From an uncultured Lachnospiraceae bacterium (lineage in GTDB: Bacteria; Bacillota; Clostridia; Lachnospirales; Lachnospiraceae), in assembly GCA_902762955.1 (NCBI GenBank), contig CACWQH010000002.1:37884-101883 (forward strand): a DNA stretch of 64,000 nucleotides, written 5' to 3'. The notes beneath the pieces were generated by a model, which was not told where the DNA came from, did no database searches, and worked only from the letters and a program-made list of their open reading frames with translations. A program made the position numbers and the translations under genes. This document shows positions 8,581-17,817 of this stretch, piece after piece. Position 1 is the stretch's first letter; every line of letters starts with the position of its first letter.

Positions 8581-8637
8581 AAACATATGAACGATTGTTC
8601 ATATGTTTAATATACTCGCATAAATCTTATTTGTCAA
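8581..8637 (-). promoter_or_regulatory. ArsR-type operator and sigma-A promoter of the metal operon
   Basis: The minus-strand promoter is TTGACA (8632-8637), a 17-bp spacer, then TATATT (8609-8614). Directly downstream is a perfect palindrome with 12-bp arms, AAACATATGAAC (8581-8592) and GTTCATATGTTT (8597-8608), of the TGAAC-N4-GTTCA type bound by SmtB/CadC/CzrA repressors. It covers the transcription start, so the repressor would block initiation. Confidence 0.85.
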
Positions 8638-8649
8638 TAACAAATTACT

Positions 8650-8671
8650 GTTTTTATAAATTTATAAAAAC
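8650..8671. terminator. AT-rich palindrome, possible terminator of the TPR gene
   Basis: GTTTTTATAAA and TTTATAAAAAC form a perfect palindrome between the 3' end of the TPR gene and the arsR promoter. It has no GC-rich core, so a terminator role is only possible. Confidence 0.3.
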
Positions 8672-8695
8672 TTTTCTATATACTAATTAAAATTC

Positions 8696-11632
8696 TTATT
8701 TTTCTTTATCCTTTAAAATCTCCGTAACCTTTACAACCTTATCCTCGTATATCTTATAATGACCAAATACCTCTACTGCTTTCTTGTAGCAGAAAAGTGC
8801 ATTTTCCAAATCTCCCATTTCAAAATATACATTTCCCTTTTCATCCCATGCATCCGCACTTTGAATAAAACAGTCAAGCGGTCTTCTCTTACAATCAAAG
8901 GCTTTATTCACAGAATCAAGTGCCTTTTCATAATCCTTAAGACCTCTGTACATCTCCGAGCATCGAGTATATGACCATACACTACCGGCATCCTCACATT
9001 GCTCCATAGCTATATCCCTGTATATTTTGTATTCGTCTTTGTAGACATCATCAGTTTTACCTATAGCTATAAGCAGTGTCTGGCATATAAATGCATCCCT
9101 GTCCTTATCCATCTCAAAGCCCTTAAGGAACATTTCCTTTGCTTCCTCATACATATCATGCTCAAGATAGATATTGCCCATGGATCTGTATATGAGAACA
9201 TCCTCCGGCATATTTTTTATGGCAAGCTCAAACATCTCGCGTGCCTTATCAACATGATTTTCATTTCCGTAAAAACAGCATAAATTACCTATACAGGATT
9301 GAAGTCTGCCTTCATCCTTGATTTTATCTATGCAGTCGAGAAGAAGCTTTTCACATCCGGCAAAGTTATCCATCCTTATCATAAGCTCTGCATAATCTAT
9401 AAGATAATCTGTATCAACCTCATAGCCATATTCATCCTTACAGTCTTCATATACCTTTATGCTTTCCACATATCTTCCCATACATGAAAGTGCGGCAGCC
9501 TTACCCATGTAGGCATGCAATCTGTTTCTTTGATTTTTTGAAAGCGAAAGAACCTTTTCATAACAATTAACCGCTCTTTCAAAGTCACTTATGATATGGC
9601 AGTCATCGCCCAGCTTATTTAAGAAAAATATATCATCAGGTTCTTCCTTAAGTGCCTCTTCATAATAGTGAATGGCTTTTTCTTCCTCACCGGCACGCTC
9701 AAGATTTCTGGTCAAGAGCCAGTATGTATTGTTATAATCATCCATGTCTGTATTTTCATGATTATATTTCTTATTAAGTATTGTATAAAGAATGTCATTT
9801 GACTCATCAAGCTTTCCTTCTCTGACTCCGAGCCACCATGCCTTAAAATAATCTATCTGATCACTCTTTGCACCGGTTGCATCATATCTTTCAATCGTGT
9901 ATTTGATATCCTCATACTGTTCAACATACTCATAAAGCTCCATCTCAAGCTTATATGCCTCATAGTAATAAGGATAAAGCTTAATTATCTGCTCACAGGT
10001 ATCAATTGTACTGTTAAGCTCATCCAGCTCATAAAAGGACTTTGCCATATAGATATAAGCAAAATAATTGTTACCGAATCTATCTAAAATTTCTTTTGAA
10101 ATACTGATACATTCCTCATAGTTTCTCATCTTATATTCTATCTTACACAAAATTTCATATGAATACTTTATCTCCGGATGCTCGATAGATATGGCAATTC
10201 CGAGATTTTCCTTTGCCTTATCATATTCCTCCATCTCAGCATAACAGGAGCCTATCCAAAAACAGGCATATGGAAATCTTTTCTTTTCCTTGATAAGCTC
10301 TTCGCTTAACTTCTCATCATCTATATTTTGTAATTCAATAACGACAGTTTTCCATTCCTCAAAGCACGAAAGAGCATGCTCGTAATCCTTCTCGTAAAAG
10401 TAGCTTCTGCCGAGGATATTATAATAAGAAAAAAGCTTATCCTCTTTAGGTTCAAATGAAGTAAGCATATCTATAGCATTTTTAAAATCCGATACTCTAT
10501 AGTAGCTCCAAGAGATTTCCAGCTTGTATTCATCGTTATCCGGTTCTTCCTTTATCTTCTCCGTGTAAACCTCGACCAGTCTTTTGTTGCATTCGGTCAT
10601 TCCGTTATGTGCTACATAATCGCTCTCATTGGCATCCAACAAATCTATATATATTTCCTGTGCTTCCTTATATTTACCAAGGTCATATAAAGTTCCGGCA
10701 AGCTTATGCGAAGCCAGATAATCCTTTTTGTTTTCATTATAAAGCTTCTCATAGTATTCCCTTGCCTTTTCAAAATCACCTGCATCGGAAGCCAGATCAC
10801 CGCAAAATACATTAAGATAAAAATCAGTTGGATTTTCACTTAATATTTCTTCGGCGATTTCCAGTCTTTTTTTACACTCACTCTTATACTCTTTTTCATC
10901 AGCCTTGCCAATCACACTTATAACATTTAACTCATGAAAAAGCTTATTTATATCAAAATAAGGATGACCGACATCAAGCTCCTCCATAGCTTCTATGAGG
11001 GATGTTTGCTTTTCAATTTCATCCTCTGTCATATTTTGATTTCTAAGATAGGACTTTAAATCAAAATAAAGCTTTATGAACTCATCCACATTATCAAAAT
11101 TACTCTCGGGATAAAAAAGGTTATAATTTACATAGGTTCTGTAATGTGCCGAATCAATCACATAATCCAAAAAATCCGCAGGATATTTTTTCTCGAATTC
11201 ACTTCTGTTTGCTTCTATATCGAACTCGCTGACTATAAGGTTCCATACATCCATGGGAAGTCTGTAATTATCCATTAAAAAAGAAAGAAGCTTATCCTGA
11301 GCTTTTTCACATGTTTCAAGTGAGACAAAATCATCTGTTTCAAAAAGTGCCGACCACTCATCAGGATTGATGCGTCTTTTGAAATCACGATATATGGCAC
11401 TTATCTTTTTTGTAAGCTCATCTTTGATATTATCCGAATCTAAGCCGCCTTCATCGTTTGCTTTATCATCTTGATTTATCTCATATATTGCGTCTTCATA
11501 TGCCTTTCTAAGCTCCATAAAGCCTTCGGGATCATCCTCGGGATTTACACTGCCAAGTCTTTTTCTGTAGGCATTTTTTATTTCATTTTCATCTTTGGTT
11601 TTTTTGATTCCAAGAACAATCCACTTATCCAA
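8696..11632 (-). CDS. Large TPR-repeat protein with a degenerate J-domain
   Basis: I choose a TTG start 9 bases behind AGGAGG, giving 978 aa that begin DKWIVLGIKKTKDENEIKN; the earlier in-frame GTG overlaps the ribosome site. Residues 1-50 resemble a J-domain (helix II IKNAYRKRL, helix III FMELRKAYEDA), but the HPD tripeptide that activates Hsp70 is replaced by NPE. The remainder is a long series of tetratricopeptide units (for example AREYYEKLYNENKKDYLASHKLAGTLY). There is no signal peptide or membrane helix. It is probably a cytoplasmic scaffold. It follows the LPG-synthase-like membrane protein gene. Confidence 0.75.
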   Translation of the reverse strand: MDKWIVLGIKKTKDENEIKNAYRKRLGSVNPEDDPEGFMELRKAYEDAIYEINQDDKANDEGGLDSDNIKDELTKKISAIYRDFKRRINPDEWSALFETDDFVSLETCEKAQDKLLSFLMDNYRLPMDVWNLIVSEFDIEANRSEFEKKYPADFLDYVIDSAHYRTYVNYNLFYPESNFDNVDEFIKLYFDLKSYLRNQNMTEDEIEKQTSLIEAMEELDVGHPYFDINKLFHELNVISVIGKADEKEYKSECKKRLEIAEEILSENPTDFYLNVFCGDLASDAGDFEKAREYYEKLYNENKKDYLASHKLAGTLYDLGKYKEAQEIYIDLLDANESDYVAHNGMTECNKRLVEVYTEKIKEEPDNDEYKLEISWSYYRVSDFKNAIDMLTSFEPKEDKLFSYYNILGRSYFYEKDYEHALSCFEEWKTVVIELQNIDDEKLSEELIKEKKRFPYACFWIGSCYAEMEEYDKAKENLGIAISIEHPEIKYSYEILCKIEYKMRNYEECISISKEILDRFGNNYFAYIYMAKSFYELDELNSTIDTCEQIIKLYPYYYEAYKLEMELYEYVEQYEDIKYTIERYDATGAKSDQIDYFKAWWLGVREGKLDESNDILYTILNKKYNHENTDMDDYNNTYWLLTRNLERAGEEEKAIHYYEEALKEEPDDIFFLNKLGDDCHIISDFERAVNCYEKVLSLSKNQRNRLHAYMGKAAALSCMGRYVESIKVYEDCKDEYGYEVDTDYLIDYAELMIRMDNFAGCEKLLLDCIDKIKDEGRLQSCIGNLCCFYGNENHVDKAREMFELAIKNMPEDVLIYRSMGNIYLEHDMYEEAKEMFLKGFEMDKDRDAFICQTLLIAIGKTDDVYKDEYKIYRDIAMEQCEDAGSVWSYTRCSEMYRGLKDYEKALDSVNKAFDCKRRPLDCFIQSADAWDEKGNVYFEMGDLENALFCYKKAVEVFGHYKIYEDKVVKVTEILKDKEK

Positions 11633-11674
11633 AATCACAAACCTCCTCACATTACATCATATATATTTAAGCTT

Positions 11675-12703
11675 TTAATTCTCCTTCATATCCGAGCCGT
11701 CTTTTTCTCTCTTTCCATTTAAAAATGCTGCCGGTATAAGCCCTATGATAAAAGGTACAACCCATGTAAAAAATCTATACAAAACTATGGCGGCAGCTAT
11801 TGCCTTACCACTTCTCACAACCGTCTTAAATAAAAGTGCAAATACAAAATCAAGAGTTCCGATTCCCGATGGAGCAATCATTACACATCCAAGCATATTA
11901 CAAACCGCCATAAGCGACATGCACATAAAAGGATTGAGTCCAAAGTTCTTTGAAAAAAGTACTCCCGGAATCAGATACCAGCAGGCAAACTTCAATACAT
12001 CAAGAACCACAACCGTTACAAATAATTTTTTATTATGCCACATTATTCTTCCCTGAGTCTGAAGTGCATTTATGGCAGCCTCCATCCTGTCTATTTTTTT
12101 ATTAAATTTACTTTCCTTTTTTACTATCTTTCTTGCAATCGCAACTACAAATTTTGATATAGTTTTTGATACGGTAATAATAAATAAAAAGATACAGATA
12201 ACACTTATTACCAAAACTCCGGCAAGCATGAACCATGAGTATTTAAGAAGTCCCTTATTGCCCCTTAATATAAGCAAAACAAATGAAATAATACCCATAA
12301 TGCCTATAGTGATTTTTTGAAAGGTGTACTGAGTAATCGCCATACCGGTTCCTTCACTTGCATCTATACCTTTGGTAGTATAATAGTAAACCTGTGCTAT
12401 ACCATTTCCGCTGCCAAGCGTTGCAAGTCTGTAAAAGGCACACATATAGGTACAGCATATACCCTCCCATAAGGATATGGTTCTTTTACCATCCTTGTGT
12501 GTCATACTGCTTATGATAGCGCCCTCTGCCACGAAATATAAATTAGCCAGAATAAAACACATAAGAAGAACTTTTTGGGGAGTATCCTTAATCTCTAAAA
12601 ATGCTTCATGCATAAACTCCCTGTTATTAAAAAAGCCAAAAGCTAAGAGTGCAAGGATTATTATCCACTTTATCAGATTTTTTCGTACTCTTTTTGATTT
12701 CAT
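11675..12703 (-). CDS. Lysylphosphatidylglycerol synthase-type membrane protein (UPF0104/YbhN-like)
   Basis: This 342-aa polytopic protein has about eight hydrophobic helices and matches the LPG_synthase_TM pattern (GNGIAQVYYYTTKGID, APSGIGTLDFVFALLF). Members act as lipid flippase domains or as partners of glycosyltransferases. There is no C-terminal aminoacyl-transfer domain, so lysyl-PG synthesis itself is not predicted. It ends 43 bp before the J-domain/TPR gene and may be cotranscribed with it. Confidence 0.8.
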   Translation of the reverse strand: MKSKRVRKNLIKWIIILALLAFGFFNNREFMHEAFLEIKDTPQKVLLMCFILANLYFVAEGAIISSMTHKDGKRTISLWEGICCTYMCAFYRLATLGSGNGIAQVYYYTTKGIDASEGTGMAITQYTFQKITIGIMGIISFVLLILRGNKGLLKYSWFMLAGVLVISVICIFLFIITVSKTISKFVVAIARKIVKKESKFNKKIDRMEAAINALQTQGRIMWHNKKLFVTVVVLDVLKFACWYLIPGVLFSKNFGLNPFMCMSLMAVCNMLGCVMIAPSGIGTLDFVFALLFKTVVRSGKAIAAAIVLYRFFTWVVPFIIGLIPAAFLNGKREKDGSDMKEN

Positions 12704-12819
12704 CTCATAAGTCCTCAGATTATATTTTCTACCTCACTATCTAATCAAATTAATAGCCGGTAAATCACATTATTTTCCAATTTATGTATATTAGTATTAA
12801 TAGATTTTTTATTAAATTA

Positions 12820-13704
12820 TCATCCTATAGTCTGCCACATCAGATAATTATCCATACATTCGGTTTCCATCTGTCCCGTATTGTGAAGATAAGTAAGATA
12901 AGTTTTTATTATGCCACCCTTTACATTATACTTATAAAGCGTAAGTTCCATATCGACATCATTAAAAAATTCTCTTACTATATCATCGAAGTGCCGCGGT
13001 GTCTTACATATTGCTTTGATTCTCTTAAGATTATTCATAACATTTTCACGATTTATACGCACAAGCTCTCTTATATCCCTTACAGGCTCAGAATGATACG
13101 GTATAAACAGCTTTGCACTGAGCTTTTCAACCTTATCGAGACTTGAAAGATAATCACCTATCTCATAGATGTAAGTTATCTTTTCTTTTTTCAGCGTATC
13201 TACACCTACCAGTGCATCTCCCAAAAATATAACCTCATCCTCTGTTCTGACACCTATCATAGATATGGCATGTCCGGGAAGATTTATAAGAGAAAGCCCC
13301 TCTGGAAGCTCTTTTCCTTCTATATCCTCCGCTATGGTTGATTTGGTATAATAGTAGTGGTCAAGAAGTACGGTAAGCGGCGTAGCACCCCAGACTATCG
13401 CAGGACATATATCATAATTGGATATAAGCGCCGCATTCATTTTACTTGCATATATCTTACAATTATATTTTTTCTGAAAATAATAATTTCCGCCACAGTG
13501 GTCCGCATGATAATGAGTATTGATTATCAGACTAACTCTCCAGCCTTTTTCTTCTATAAGTCTGTCAAGCTTTATGGCAATCTCCTCATCAATACCTGCA
13601 TCTATAAGACACACATTGGTTTCATCTGTTTTATATACACCTATTTTATAAAGTCCTGCATAATAATAGGTCTTTTCTCCCGCACATATCAGTTCGTTTC
13701 TCAT
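12820..13704 (-). CDS. MBL-fold metallo-hydrolase
   Basis: This 294-aa protein has the metallo-beta-lactamase motif HYHADHCGG (about residues 63-71), followed by the further ligands in LPGHAISMIGV, FLGDALVG and IPYHSE, so a dinuclear zinc site is complete. The C-terminal region carries extra helices. The substrate is unknown; the subfamily includes glyoxalase II-like and other hydrolases. An AGGTGA site precedes the ATG. It is divergent from the cotJ operon. Confidence 0.85.
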   Translation of the reverse strand: MRNELICAGEKTYYYAGLYKIGVYKTDETNVCLIDAGIDEEIAIKLDRLIEEKGWRVSLIINTHYHADHCGGNYYFQKKYNCKIYASKMNAALISNYDICPAIVWGATPLTVLLDHYYYTKSTIAEDIEGKELPEGLSLINLPGHAISMIGVRTEDEVIFLGDALVGVDTLKKEKITYIYEIGDYLSSLDKVEKLSAKLFIPYHSEPVRDIRELVRINRENVMNNLKRIKAICKTPRHFDDIVREFFNDVDMELTLYKYNVKGGIIKTYLTYLHNTGQMETECMDNYLMWQTIG

Positions 13705-13854
13705 TTTCTTTCACCTTTATATAAATCATAAAACAATTAATAGTATAAAGTAGTTTTTATAAAATAACAAGTATCTACAAAAGTTCACAACAAAATTATC
13801 ATTTACACTACGCGCAAATCAAAATTTCCTGTAACACCATAGGCACAAATTACA

Positions 13855-13920
13855 TAAAATAAATCAAATAAAGCTATGAAATTTTTTGATAATATTTCAT
13901 AAAAAACGGAGGTATTTTTC
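13855..13920 (+). promoter_or_regulatory. Ribosome site and possible sporulation promoter of cotJ
   Basis: GGAGG lies 8 bases before the TTG start of cotJA and decides that start. Upstream, CATAAAAT partly fits the sigma-E -10 consensus (CATANNNT), but I see no clear -35. Sigma-E control is known for cotJ in Bacillus and is inferred here. Confidence 0.35.
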
Positions 13921-14229
13921 TTGGATTCATTTAGAAATTACGGACGAAGTAATTGCGCCTCGGGACAGAACATGAACCGTAACATGAACTGCAATATGAA
14001 TTACCGTCCAAATTCAAACTGCAACATGAACCAAAACATGACAGGTAACATGCGTAAAAAAGATTACGACTGTTTTGATGAATTTCTTAATCTAAATGCT
14101 ATGCCGCTTGCTATGGCTTATGTACCTATGCAACAGTGGGATGACCTTTATAAGCCAAAGACTGCCATCTGCGAAGGCACTGCATTTCCTTGCTTAAACA
14201 AAATATTCTGTGGAGTAAGGGGGAGATAG
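13921..14229 (+). CDS. cotJA: Spore-coat associated protein CotJA
   Basis: This 102-aa protein starts at TTG. The N-terminal 45 residues are an Asn/Met-rich stretch (repeated NMN, CNMN units). Then follows the conserved CotJA block FLNLNAMPLAMAYVPMQQWD and a C-terminal tail with ICEGTAFPCLNKIF. It is the first gene of the cotJABC operon, whose products assemble into the inner spore coat in Bacillus and Clostridium. The low-complexity N terminus is longer than in many homologues. Its stop lies just before the cotJB ribosome site. Confidence 0.9.
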   Translation: MDSFRNYGRSNCASGQNMNRNMNCNMNYRPNSNCNMNQNMTGNMRKKDYDCFDEFLNLNAMPLAMAYVPMQQWDDLYKPKTAICEGTAFPCLNKIFCGVRGR

Positions 14230-14231
14230 AC

Positions 14232-14495
14232 ATGAATAAAATGAACAAAAAAGAATTATTTGACTTTTTAAATGAAGTGTCATTTATGCTGGATGATATA
14301 ACTCTTTATCTTAATACACACCCCGATTGTCCTGACGGTATAGATGCCTATAAGCATTACCGAAAGCTTCGCGAAAAAGCCTTAAATGATTACACTTGTA
14401 ATTATGGTCCTATATCCAGATATGACGTAGATGTAAATAATTATTGGGACTGGGTAAATAAGCCTTGGCCTTGGGAAGGAGAGTGTGGCTGCTAA
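14232..14495 (+). CDS. cotJB: Spore-coat protein CotJB
   Basis: This 87-aa protein fits the CotJB family (FDFLNEVSFMLDDITLYLNTH, then YGPISRYDV and a C-terminal WPWEGECGC). The ATG at 14232 follows GGGGGAGA and is preferred over an in-frame codon 42 bases upstream that would overlap cotJA. It shares one base with the cotJC start (TAATG). Confidence 0.9.
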   Translation: MNKMNKKELFDFLNEVSFMLDDITLYLNTHPDCPDGIDAYKHYRKLREKALNDYTCNYGPISRYDVDVNNYWDWVNKPWPWEGECGC

Positions 14496-15130
14496 TGTGG
14501 GTATATGAAAAGAGACTTCAATGTCCTGTAAATATAAAGGAGACAAATGCCAAGCTGGCACAGGCTATAATCAGTCAGTATGGTGGTCCTGACGGAGAGA
14601 TGGGAGCTTCGATGCGCTACCTGTCACAAAGATATACCATGCCAAATAAGGAGTGCATGGCGACATTAAATGACATAGGTACTGAGGAGCTTGGACATCT
14701 TGAAATAGTCGGCACCATTATATATCAGCTTACAAAAAATCTGTCTATGGAAGAAATCAAGGCATCGGGCTTTGATAAATATTATATAGACCATACTACC
14801 GGTATCTGGCCTCAGGCTGCCGGCGGAGTTCCGTTTAACGCCTGTGAATTCCAAAGCAAGGGTGACCCTATAACCGACCTTTATGAAGACCTTGCCGCAG
14901 AGCAAAAGGCCCGTACGACTTACGACAATATCCTTCGTCTTTGCAAGGATTATCCGGATGTATATGAGCCGATTAAATTTCTTCGTGCAAGAGAGGTCGT
15001 CCATTTCCAAAGATTCGGTGAATGCTTAAGGCTTACCTTAGATAAGCTTGACTCTAAGAATTTCTATGCCTTTAACCCTGCCTTTGATAAGGCTGCACCT
15101 TGTCTTGATAAGAATTGTAAGATGAATTAA
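14495..15130 (+). CDS. cotJC: CotJC, manganese-catalase-like spore-coat protein
   Basis: This 211-aa protein belongs to the manganese catalase family, with glutamates and histidines of the ferritin-like di-metal site (NDIGTEELGHLEIVG, YEDLAAEQKARTTY, REVVHFQRFG). It starts MWVYEKRLQCPV at 14495, overlapping the cotJB stop by one base, behind a GGAGAG site. CotJC may protect the spore against peroxide. A strong bidirectional terminator follows. Confidence 0.93.
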   Translation: MWVYEKRLQCPVNIKETNAKLAQAIISQYGGPDGEMGASMRYLSQRYTMPNKECMATLNDIGTEELGHLEIVGTIIYQLTKNLSMEEIKASGFDKYYIDHTTGIWPQAAGGVPFNACEFQSKGDPITDLYEDLAAEQKARTTYDNILRLCKDYPDVYEPIKFLRAREVVHFQRFGECLRLTLDKLDSKNFYAFNPAFDKAAPCLDKNCKMN

Positions 15131-15146
15131 ATGTGGCGGAATGTTC

Positions 15147-15251
15147 TGTCCGGTATATATTTTTTATGACATAAAATAAAAAAGAGGGTTGTTTCAAATA
15201 CCCTCTTTTTATTTTATGTCATATCAAAGTTATATTAATCAGTACCGGACA
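15147..15251. terminator. Bidirectional terminator between cotJC and lon
   Basis: The core stem pairs ATGACATAAAATAAAAAAGA (from 15166) with its complement ending at 15222, with GAGGGT/ACCCTC at the top. It carries A and T runs, so it works on both strands. An outer pair, TGTCCGGTA (15147-15155) and TACCGGACA (15243-15251), brackets the whole structure. Confidence 0.85.
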
Positions 15252-15274
15252 AAACCGTCAATTAAAATTATACT

Positions 15275-17563
15275 TTACTTTATCTTAAGTTTTTTAAGTA
15301 CTCCTTCAACCGTATCTACAGGAATTATCTTAAGTGCAGCTTTTACCTCGTCAGCGACATCTTTCAGGTCTTCTTCGTTGTCGCGTGGGATAAAGACGGT
15401 TTTTACACCGGCACGCTGTGCTGCCATAAGCTTTTCGGGAAGTCCGCCTATCGCATTGACACTTCCTTCAAGGGATACCTCACCTGTCATGGCTACTGAC
15501 GGGTCAACAGCAACGCCTTTTACAAGTGATGCAAGTGCAGTTGTCAAAGTTATACCGGCTGACGGACCATCCTTTGGCGTAGCACCGTCCGGCACATGTA
15601 TATGCAAATCGTTTTCCTCAAACAATTTGGATTTATTCGGAAACATATTTTTTACAAGGCTTACTGCTATCTGTGCAGACTCCTTCATAACATCTCCAAG
15701 CTGTCCGGTCACTATAAGCTTTCCGTTTCCCTTTGTAAACATTGTCTCGATATAAAGTATCTCACCGCCTACCATCGTCCATGCAAGTCCTGTTACAATG
15801 CCTGCCTGCTTCTTCTTATGAATAAGCTCATGCTTCATAGGTCTTGTGTCTAAGAGCTCACGCAAATTCTCTTCCTTTACGATAAGCTTTTTATTTTTTG
15901 ATTTATTTTCCTGATTACTTACAATATCGACCGCAGCACTTCTGCAAAGCGTATCCATCCTCTTTCTGAGTCCTCTTACGCCCGCCTCTCTCGTATAATC
16001 GGAAATGATTTTTCTTATAACATCATCCGATACTTCTATCTGCTTTCTGGTTATGCCAACCTCCTCCAGAGCCTTCGGAAGCAGGTGTTTTTTAGCTATC
16101 TCAAGCTTTTCTATAGGCGTATAGCCCTGGAACTGTATAACCTCCATACGGTTAAGCAATGGCTCGGGTATCGTATCTATGGTATTGGCAGTACATATAA
16201 AGAGCACATCCGAAAGGTCATAAGGAACATTTAAGTAATGATCCGTAAATGTATGGTTTTGCTCCGGGTCAAGCACTTCAAGCAAAGCACTTGCAGGATC
16301 ACCATTATAGGACTGTGAAAGCTTATCGACCTCATCAAGTACCATAACAGGATTAGATACCCCACTCTTATGGATGCCGTCTATTATTCTTCCTGCCATA
16401 GCTCCTATATAGGTTCTTCTGTGTCCTCTTATATCTGCCTCATCCCTTACGCCGCCAAGACTTACTCTTACATACTTTCTGCCGAGAGCCTTAGCTATGC
16501 TCTGACCTATACTCGTCTTACCGGTACCGGGTGCACCGACAAATAGTATAATGGAGCCTGACTGCTGCTTCTTTAGATTCATGACAGCTATCTGCTGTAA
16601 TATACGCTTTTTAACCTTGGACAAACCGTAATGGTCCTTTGATAATATCTTCTCTGCCTTATCCAGCCTGATTTTCTTCATCGGCTCCTTTTTCCATGAA
16701 AGCTCTGCCATATAGTCAAGATAATCATAGAGCATGCCGTACTCGGAGCTGTTTTTACCCTCCTGCTTAAGACGGTTAAGGATTTTTTCACATTCCCTGC
16801 TTGCGATTTCATTCATGCCGCTTTCCTTTATCTTAAGCTCAAGCTTTCTTAAATCTGATACATTTTCCGGATGCATCTCGTCAAGCTCATTTTGCAGATA
16901 ATCTATCTGCTTTCTTATCGCAGACTCCCGAACTATCTTACGATAATCCTCCTCCTGGGCATTTTGGGCATCCTGATTGACATTGCCCATCTCGATATTT
17001 TCTATAAGAAGCTTTTCAAGCATTTCAAATCTCTTCTTTTTGCTATCCTCGGCAAGCACCGCGTATCTTTCGCTGTTTGAATTGATAAGCCAAGGTGAAA
17101 ATGCGGTCGCTATCTCGCCAAGCGTCGACCAGCGCGATGCATAGGTTCTTATAATCGGTCCCCACTGGTATTTCTGCGAAAATTCAACTAATGATGCCTT
17201 TACACGGTTTACCCTCTCCGTAACCGAATCCTCGTCAAGGTCATCTATGTCGGGACGCTTTGTGATAGACAGGTCTATCGAATAATCCTTAAAAATCACT
17301 ATCTCATCAAGATTGACACGGTTTCTCGTATGTATGAGAAAATATCCGTTATCATCAACCTCGGTTATGATTCCGGCAAGTCCTATCGGATAAAAGCTCT
17401 CACTCGTATATTCCTCTCTTTGCATATGCTCCCTGGCATACATAAGAATAACCTTATCCTCTATAGCAGGTGCCTTTCCTGTCATAGCCTGATAATAGTC
17501 GGATTTCATGTAAAGATTGGCATCCGGCACAGCCATTATATTATATATAGGTAAATTAGCCAT
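15275..17563 (-). CDS. lon: ATP-dependent protease La (Lon)
   Basis: This 762-aa protease has the N-terminal LON substrate-recognition domain, a central coiled coil, an AAA+ module with Walker A GAPGTGKT and Walker B VMVLDEVDKL, and a C-terminal serine-lysine protease domain (Ser in PKDGPSAGIT, Lys in GLPEKLMAAQRAG). It degrades misfolded and regulatory cytosolic proteins. Its promoter carries a perfect CIRCE element, implying HrcA control, whereas lon in Bacillus subtilis is not a classic CIRCE gene. Confidence 0.97.
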   Translation of the reverse strand: MANLPIYNIMAVPDANLYMKSDYYQAMTGKAPAIEDKVILMYAREHMQREEYTSESFYPIGLAGIITEVDDNGYFLIHTRNRVNLDEIVIFKDYSIDLSITKRPDIDDLDEDSVTERVNRVKASLVEFSQKYQWGPIIRTYASRWSTLGEIATAFSPWLINSNSERYAVLAEDSKKKRFEMLEKLLIENIEMGNVNQDAQNAQEEDYRKIVRESAIRKQIDYLQNELDEMHPENVSDLRKLELKIKESGMNEIASRECEKILNRLKQEGKNSSEYGMLYDYLDYMAELSWKKEPMKKIRLDKAEKILSKDHYGLSKVKKRILQQIAVMNLKKQQSGSIILFVGAPGTGKTSIGQSIAKALGRKYVRVSLGGVRDEADIRGHRRTYIGAMAGRIIDGIHKSGVSNPVMVLDEVDKLSQSYNGDPASALLEVLDPEQNHTFTDHYLNVPYDLSDVLFICTANTIDTIPEPLLNRMEVIQFQGYTPIEKLEIAKKHLLPKALEEVGITRKQIEVSDDVIRKIISDYTREAGVRGLRKRMDTLCRSAAVDIVSNQENKSKNKKLIVKEENLRELLDTRPMKHELIHKKKQAGIVTGLAWTMVGGEILYIETMFTKGNGKLIVTGQLGDVMKESAQIAVSLVKNMFPNKSKLFEENDLHIHVPDGATPKDGPSAGITLTTALASLVKGVAVDPSVAMTGEVSLEGSVNAIGGLPEKLMAAQRAGVKTVFIPRDNEEDLKDVADEVKAALKIIPVDTVEGVLKKLKIK

Positions 17564-17587
17564 ATTAAAAACCTCCTAAAATTTTGT

Positions 17588-17625
17588 CATAAGGGATACC
17601 ACTTGCGGTGGATTCCTTATGACGG
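17588..17625. repeat. Hairpin in the lon leader
   Basis: GTCATAAGG and CCTTATGAC are complementary, with an inner CCAC/GTGG stem around TTGC. It lies between the CIRCE site and the lon ribosome site, inside the transcribed leader, without a T-run. It could stabilise or regulate the mRNA. Confidence 0.5.
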
Positions 17626-17697
17626 TCTACTGTTTTCATAATTTACTTTACATTGCCATAAAATGATTATGTGCTACCGTCTTTGTTCGCTTCCTTG

Positions 17698-17761
17698 TTA
17701 GCACTCTGTTTAAGAGAGTGCTAACAAGTGAAATATAACATATAAACGTTTTAATTGTCAA
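17698..17761 (-). promoter_or_regulatory. lon promoter with CIRCE (HrcA) operator
   Basis: The minus strand shows TTGACA (complement at 17756-17761), a 17-bp spacer and TTATAT (17733-17738). Nine bases past the -10 is TTAGCACTC-N9-GAGTGCTAA (17698-17724), an exact match to the CIRCE consensus bound by the heat-shock repressor HrcA, covering the start site. Confidence 0.92.
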
Positions 17762-17783
17762 GAGAAAAATCTCATAAAAAAAA

Positions 17784-17807
17784 GACCGGCAGAGAACTCC
17801 ACCGGTC
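17784..17807 (-). terminator. Terminator of the ddh-small-protein unit
   Basis: GACCGG and CCGGTC form a GC-rich stem around a 12-base loop. On the minus strand an uninterrupted run of T follows (A-run at 17776-17783). Confidence 0.8.
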
Positions 17808-17817
17808 GCTATCGTTT

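Noticed and set aside
8581..8608. LexA box (GAAC-N4-GTTC) before arsR
   Set aside because: The inner bases GATT do not fit RNRY, the palindrome continues to 12-bp arms, and the adjacent gene is an ArsR repressor, so a metal operator explains it better.
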